From positions 1-46,682 of the forward strand of contig DUOB01000089.1 in NCBI GenBank assembly GCA_012839035.1: a DNA stretch of 46,682 nt. The letters run 5' to 3'. The notes under the pieces were generated by a model that saw nothing but the letters and a program-made list of their open reading frames with translations, ran no database searches and was not told the origin of the DNA. Of this stretch, positions 42,983 through 46,682 are shown one piece after another (within the stretch, counting starts at the first letter, position 1; every line of letters begins with the position of its first letter). The position numbers and the translations under genes were made by a program. Source of the DNA: Propionibacterium sp. (lineage in GTDB: Bacteria > Actinomycetota > Actinomycetes > Propionibacteriales > Propionibacteriaceae).

Positions 42983-43534
42983 ATGGGCGCGCTGCGGCGT
43001 ACCCTCTCTTCCGACCCAACCACCCACCTGTCGATCCTGCGAGTCGGCCCCCCGACCAACCCGGAACCGCGAGGCCTGATGACCGCGATCCCCGCGCGAC
43101 CCCCGTGGGCGGTGATCGGTGCCGTCTCGGCCGGCGGGGCCCTGGGCAGTGTGCTGCGGTGGGGTGTGGGGCAGGGGATGGGGGAGTACGCCGGCTGGCC
43201 CTGGGCCACCTTCTTCGTGAACCTCACCGGAGCCTTCGCGCTCGGCGTGGTGATGGTGCTGGCCGTGGAGTTGCGCACCGTGGTTCCGCGCTGGCGGTCG
43301 CGGCCGCCGTCCCGGCTCTTCCGGCCGTTCTGGGGTGTGGGCGTCTGCGGCGGGTATACGACCTTCTCGGCCTTTGCCCTGGAAGTGCATCACCTGCTCG
43401 TGGGCGGCCGGATGGTGCTCGCGGCGGCCTATGTCGGAGCGTCGGTGATCGGTGGGGTCCTGGCCGTGGTGCTGGGGATGATCGCCGCGCGGCGCCTGTG
43501 GGGCGATGCGCGACCGGCGGGAGCGGGATCATGA
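42983..43534 (+). CDS. crcB: Fluoride channel CrcB/Fluc, first subunit
   Basis: The protein (183 residues from ATG 42983, 151 from ATG 43079) has four helices and the Fluc motifs GGALGSVLRWGVG, FVNLTGAFALG and GGYTTFSAFALE. Two such subunits form a dual-topology pore that expels fluoride. GATATT at 42971-42976 ends seven bases before ATG 42983 and could be a -10 for a leaderless message; codons from there are G/C-ending, about 81 percent. ATG 43079 has GAGG four bases before it and gives the shorter usual N-terminus. The start is thus open. No fluoride riboswitch pattern is visible. It overlaps the second crcB by four bases. Confidence 0.88.
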   Translation: MGALRRTLSSDPTTHLSILRVGPPTNPEPRGLMTAIPARPPWAVIGAVSAGGALGSVLRWGVGQGMGEYAGWPWATFFVNLTGAFALGVVMVLAVELRTVVPRWRSRPPSRLFRPFWGVGVCGGYTTFSAFALEVHHLLVGGRMVLAAAYVGASVIGGVLAVVLGMIAARRLWGDARPAGAGS

Positions 43535-44016
43535 TCACGGTCCTCCTGGTGGCCGTCGGTGGTGCGATCGGGGCGCCGCTGCGATTCATCATCGACGGGG
43601 AACTGCGGCGGATCCTGCGGGATCGGTGGCCGATCGGGACGGTGGTCGTCAATGTCGTGGGGTCGCTGCTGCTCGGGGTCGTCGCGCGCTACGTGACTGA
43701 TGGGGTGGTCCACGGTGGTGTGCCCGGACGTGATGCCGGAAGCAGCGCTATCACGGGACCGGGTGCTATGGCGGGACCGGGCGCTATCACGGGACCGGGT
43801 GCTGGCGCGGGGTTGGGCGCTGAGGTCGCCGGCGCCGAATGGATCCTGGCGCTCGTCGGCACCGGTCTGTGCGGAGCGCTGACGACTTTCTCGACTTATT
43901 CCCATGACGCCTTGATGTTGCTCACCCGGCGCGCCTGGTTCGGGGCGGCGATCTATCTCGTGGGGACCGTGGTCGTCGGCATCGCCGCCTTCTCGATCGG
44001 GTGGGCGCTGGGTTAG
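43531..44016 (+). CDS. crcB: Fluoride channel CrcB/Fluc, second subunit, with Gly/Ala repeat insertion
   Basis: The 161-residue protein has GGAIGAPLRFIID, VVNVVGSLLLG and LCGALTTFSTYSHDAL, as expected for the partner subunit. Between helices 2 and 3 it carries an insertion of about 35 residues built from AITGPG/AMAGPG repeats, absent from typical CrcB proteins of about 120 to 130 residues. ATG 43531 overlaps the stop of the first gene (ATGA). Split pairs like this are usual in actinobacteria, where the two subunits take opposite orientations. Confidence 0.9.
   Translation: MITVLLVAVGGAIGAPLRFIIDGELRRILRDRWPIGTVVVNVVGSLLLGVVARYVTDGVVHGGVPGRDAGSSAITGPGAMAGPGAITGPGAGAGLGAEVAGAEWILALVGTGLCGALTTFSTYSHDALMLLTRRAWFGAAIYLVGTVVVGIAAFSIGWALG
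43747..43818 (+). repeat. Four tandem 18-bp units in the second crcB gene
   Basis: Units at 43747, 43765, 43783 and 43801 read GCTATCACGGGACCGGGT and near variants; units 1 and 3 are identical, and unit 4 is more divergent. They encode A-I/M-T/A-G-P-G six-residue repeats. Confidence 0.92.
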
Positions 44017-44128
44017 CTGTGGGTCTCGGCAGTGCTCGGCCCGCAGGCCACGGTCGGGATCACGGCAGAATTGGCGCTGCTGTCCCTGGGGTGTTAAGGT
44101 CCTCTGGTTGCCGGGCGAGCCCCGGCGA

Positions 44129-44212
44129 GCGCGAGTGGCGGAATTGGCAGACGCGCTGGCTTCAGGTGCCAGTGCCCCTTGGGGCGTGGAGGTTCAAGTC
44201 CTCTCTCGCGCA
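44129..44212 (+). tRNA. tRNA-Leu, anticodon CAG
   Basis: The acceptor arms GCGCGAG (44129-44135) and CTCGCGC (44205-44211) pair perfectly, with discriminator A at 44212. The anticodon stem CTGGC/GCCAG encloses TTCAGGT, giving anticodon CAG for CUG codons. A long variable arm (GCCCCTTGGGGC) marks a type II tRNA, and the T arm is GGAGG-TTCAAGT-CCTCT with one G-U pair. CCA is not encoded. Its place after fhaA matches leuT in M. tuberculosis, supporting origin-near synteny. Confidence 0.97.
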
Positions 44213-44223
44213 CAACAACACGG

Positions 44224-44267
44224 ATCCGTTCCAACTCAGTGGACAACTGGGATGGGACGGATTTTTT
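44224..44267 (+). terminator. Intrinsic terminator behind tRNA-Leu
   Basis: Arms at 44224-44240 and 44246-44262 form a 17-position stem starting ATCCGT/ACGGAT, with 14 Watson-Crick pairs plus G-U pairs and a five-base loop (GGACA). Six T follow at 44262-44267. It lies 11 bp behind the tRNA. This is the clearest intrinsic terminator in the window. Confidence 0.88.
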
Positions 44268-44443
44268 GTGTCCCCACTGTCGCACTGCCGGACGGCTCCG
44301 CCAAGATTGGCGGCTGGATCGCTGCGGCGCTGGTGAATCCCCTTGTGGGGTGGTGGCCGGTGGGATCTGGGTGCCGATCTTGGCGCAACTCCGATGCAGC
44401 AACTCCGAGGCAACAAGGTGCCCGAGGCCCCAGCGCCGGTGGC

Positions 44444-46682
44444 TCAGCGCTCAAGTCTGCGCCGAAGCGCCGACCACCCGCGTGCCTGGAGGCTCCGCGG
44501 GAGCTTTTCGAACCCACGCCACCCCCAGTGCGCAACCCGCAGGGCCGGTCGCAGGACTCGGCCCGCGTTCGGGAATACCTCGGGGATCGTGGCCAGCAGG
44601 TCCCAGAGATTGTCTCCGCCGTTTCGGTCCACCAGGCCATCGCCGTTGGTTTCGGCGAGGGCCTTCTCCACCAGACCGAGGTCGTCCATCCGCATGACCT
44701 CGTGTGCATCGGCCTTCACCCGCTGCCGACTCGTGCCTTCGGCGGCCAGAATCCGGTCGATCAGGTCAGCCACCAGGGTGTCCTTGGTCTCCTGGTCGAG
44801 ATCGGCGTCGGCAAGCAACAGGTCAGCGAGGGACCCGGCCCCGTCCAGCCTGCCCCAGAGCCAATCGTGTTCGCGTCCGCGCCGAGTGGCGAAGGCGCCG
44901 AACCGGCCCCAGCGTTCGCCGTACAGCTTCCTCCGCGGCCACTCCTCCTCCGCTCCCGGTCCCAATCCCACATCGATGCGGAGTTCTGCGCCGGGTGAGA
45001 TCTGGGCCAGCCGGAAGGGCGGCACGTCATGGTTGTCCGACGACCAGGCGAACACCGAGCTCACGACCTCCAGCGACAGCATGAACTCCAGAAGCTCGCC
45101 CGGGTCCACACCCATCCACCGAGCGGCCGCGTGAGTGGCGCCCCTGACCGCATCGCCGAGCGGGTCGTCCCCGTCAACGTCGTCCCCCGCCCGGCGCGAG
45201 GCGTCGTGCGTGAGGTGGTGTCCTTGCTCCGGCATGCGCTCGCGCTGTTCCTGCACCCTCGCATGCGCCAGCCCCAACGCCCGGAAGGCCTCGTCCATCG
45301 CGGGCGAACCCGTTCCCGTGCGCGTCGGGTCGTGTGCGATCGACACCAGGGCCCGCCCGAGCCAGCGGAGGATTCGATCAGGGGTGGAGTACCCCCACTG
45401 CCACGGCCGCCCCGGATCCAGCGAGTCGGGCACGATCAGCGCGAACTCGCGGTCCGCGTCGATCGGCTGCGGTGTCCGGAAATCGAAGGTGACCTCCTGA
45501 TCGACTTGCCGGGCGACGGCCTCGGTCCGTCCGGCCCGATAGGCCTCGAACAGGGCCTTCGCGGCGTCCGGCACCGGTGGCGCGTTCGTTCCGAGCAGGA
45601 ACTGGGCGAGCAGTGCCTCGGGCTTCGAGACGGTTTCGCCCATCGTGGTGAATGCCTCGCGCAGTGCCTCCATGTCCAGCCGCTGATCCGCCTCGCGCGA
45701 GGTGCCGACCAGGGACTTGAGGACGGCCCAGGCGCTCGGTTCCGTGGGATCCGGGTACGCCGCGCTGGTCCTCCGAGCGTCCCTCCCGGGCGCGTACGCA
45801 GTGCCCTCGGCGCAATCGGCCAACTCGGAATGCAGTGGATCGGTGTGGGCGCGGGCCTCGACGGACGGGACGACATAAAGGAGTACGCGATCGAACGGCG
45901 CACTGATCGGGCGTTCCCGCAGGGCATCGATGACGGGTTCAAAGGGTGCGTTGTCGAGGATGCCGCCGTCCATGAGCAACGGCCCGGTCGCGGGCGACGC
46001 GTCCGGTGCGGTCCGAACGGCGGGATGCCGGCGTACCCGAAGAGCCGGGCTCTCCGGCACCGGACTGAACGCAACCGGAAAACTGGCCGACGCGCGTGCG
46101 GCCCGCGCCAACGGCTCGGACTCCGTGGGGCGGAAATGATCGTCCGGTCCCGAACCACCCGGGGACGCGCGGCGCTGGAACGCATAGACCCGGCGGCTGT
46201 CGTGGAAGCTCATCTCCCCGTCGTCCAGCGTGGCCGTGGTGATGGCGCCGCCCAGTGCGGTTGCTGTCACGAGCAGCGTACAGTCGCCCGGCTCGATGCC
46301 CGTCTGCCCGCTGAGCCCGGTGAGGACGTCGGTGATCGTCTGTTCGAAGAACGTGCCGTCGAGCAGCGATTTCTTGCCCTTCGGGTCGGTCCACAGCAGC
46401 TTGTCGCGGGTCAGCGCGGCCTCGTCGAGCCACAGCTCCTTCATCCCGGCCAGGTCGCTTCCGCGCGCGATGGCCGTGGCCAGGAACGTGCCGTTCAACC
46501 CGCCCGCACTCGCCCCCGCGATCACGTCGACAATCACCGAGTGTCCGCACGTCCGGAGGATCGCCCGCCACGCGTCGTGTACGCCTCGCTCGGCGTCGTC
46601 CCGCGCCATGGGTGCATCGGCGTCGTCCCGCGCCATGGGTGCATCGGCGTCGTCCCGCGCCATGGGTGCATCGGCGTCGTCC
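44444..46682 (-). CDS. Patatin-like phospholipase with DUF3376-type C-terminus (5' end outside the window)
   Basis: At least 745 residues are visible and the frame is open to the window edge. The catalytic Ser lies in IAGASAGGLNGT (GxSxG) and the Asp in LLMDGGILDNAPF (DGG), the patatin dyad. FHDSRRVYAFQRR and ARASASFPVAFSPV are family segments. The C-terminal 300 residues fit the actinobacterial patatin-related proteins with DUF3376. It should hydrolyse acyl chains of lipids; target and location are unknown, and no signal is visible. In relatives a Gly-rich oxyanion block precedes the Ser motif by about 80 to 100 residues; here it must lie beyond the edge, separated by a MARDDADAP repeat. It is the last gene, convergent with the tRNA. 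Confidence 0.88.
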   Translation of the reverse strand, partial: DDADAPMARDDADAPMARDDADAPMARDDAERGVHDAWRAILRTCGHSVIVDVIAGASAGGLNGTFLATAIARGSDLAGMKELWLDEAALTRDKLLWTDPKGKKSLLDGTFFEQTITDVLTGLSGQTGIEPGDCTLLVTATALGGAITTATLDDGEMSFHDSRRVYAFQRRASPGGSGPDDHFRPTESEPLARAARASASFPVAFSPVPESPALRVRRHPAVRTAPDASPATGPLLMDGGILDNAPFEPVIDALRERPISAPFDRVLLYVVPSVEARAHTDPLHSELADCAEGTAYAPGRDARRTSAAYPDPTEPSAWAVLKSLVGTSREADQRLDMEALREAFTTMGETVSKPEALLAQFLLGTNAPPVPDAAKALFEAYRAGRTEAVARQVDQEVTFDFRTPQPIDADREFALIVPDSLDPGRPWQWGYSTPDRILRWLGRALVSIAHDPTRTGTGSPAMDEAFRALGLAHARVQEQRERMPEQGHHLTHDASRRAGDDVDGDDPLGDAVRGATHAAARWMGVDPGELLEFMLSLEVVSSVFAWSSDNHDVPPFRLAQISPGAELRIDVGLGPGAEEEWPRRKLYGERWGRFGAFATRRGREHDWLWGRLDGAGSLADLLLADADLDQETKDTLVADLIDRILAAEGTSRQRVKADAHEVMRMDDLGLVEKALAETNGDGLVDRNGGDNLWDLLATIPEVFPNAGRVLRPALRVAHWGWRGFEKLPRSLQARGWSALRRRLER
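46591..46682 (-). repeat. 27-bp tandem repeat in the patatin gene, running off the window
   Basis: Three full units (46591-46617, 46618-46644 and 46645-46671) and 11 bases of a fourth are identical. Each encodes nine residues, MARDDADAP, and brings an in-frame ATG. Because the array reaches the last base, its true length is unknown. Confidence 0.93.

Noticed and set aside
42810-43019. 70-residue N-terminal extension of FhaA
   Set aside because: Its residues are unlike the family and rich in Cys and Arg, and a good ribosome binding site supports GTG 42809.
42890-43080. Fluoride riboswitch before crcB
   Set aside because: The conserved start (GGCGATGG-like) and pseudoknot pattern are missing; only a CTGATG at the start codon resembles it.

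Overview
The window is high-GC DNA with strong G/C preference at third codon positions, GTG and TTG starts, and a CrgA / PknB / PASTA / FtsW-RodA / PstP / FHA cluster followed by tRNA-Leu. This is the origin-proximal cell-wall and cell-division island known from Actinobacteria (Mycobacterium tuberculosis Rv0011c to Rv0020c plus leuT). A replicative helicase gene, a bd-oxidase cydABDC operon and paired crcB genes fit a free-living or host-associated actinobacterium. A member of the Propionibacteriales is a reasonable guess, but the genus cannot be fixed from sequence reading alone.

Layout. 1-2505 is an accessory-looking edge: the tail of an unknown gene, two decayed gene remnants and a DUF222/HNH endonuclease gene with deviating codon use. 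2529-9127 holds an MFS exporter divergent from a complete peptide/nickel-type ABC importer operon (binding protein, two permeases, fused double ATPase). 9190-10563 is dnaB on the minus strand. Its upstream gap carries two perfect DnaA-box matches and leads into a copper-resistance unit (csoR operator, csoR, copZ, copA). 14123-15319 is a secreted protein with DUF348 and G5 domains like RpfB but an RlpA-type barrel at the end.

From 22387 down to 15416 runs a minus-strand operon: cydA, cydB, cydD, cydC, an MTH1187-type thiamine-binding protein and a GNAT acetyltransferase. It is divergent from a BlaI/MecI-type repressor gene, with two matching operator-like palindromes between them. A heterodimeric ABC exporter pair, a MinD/ParA-like ATPase, a HAD phosphatase, a low-complexity YbjQ-domain protein, lysS and zwf follow.

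33273-44016 is the conserved island: crgA, a DUF881 membrane protein, trpG/pabA, pknB, pbpA, rodA, pstP, fhaB and fhaA, then two overlapping crcB fluoride channel genes. Together pknB and pstP (opposing Ser/Thr kinase and phosphatase), fhaA and fhaB (phosphothreonine readers), and rodA and pbpA (septal or polar peptidoglycan synthesis) form one regulated wall-growth operon. tRNA-Leu(CAG) with a strong intrinsic terminator closes it. The window ends inside a patatin-like phospholipase gene interrupted by a 27-bp tandem repeat.

The observations most worth a second look are: the BlaI-type control region of the cyd operon; a GNAT gene whose conserved N-terminus lies in frame behind a stop codon with no usable start; the DnaA-box pair near dnaB; the RpfB-like/RlpA domain swap; and several in-frame tandem repeats in otherwise conserved proteins.
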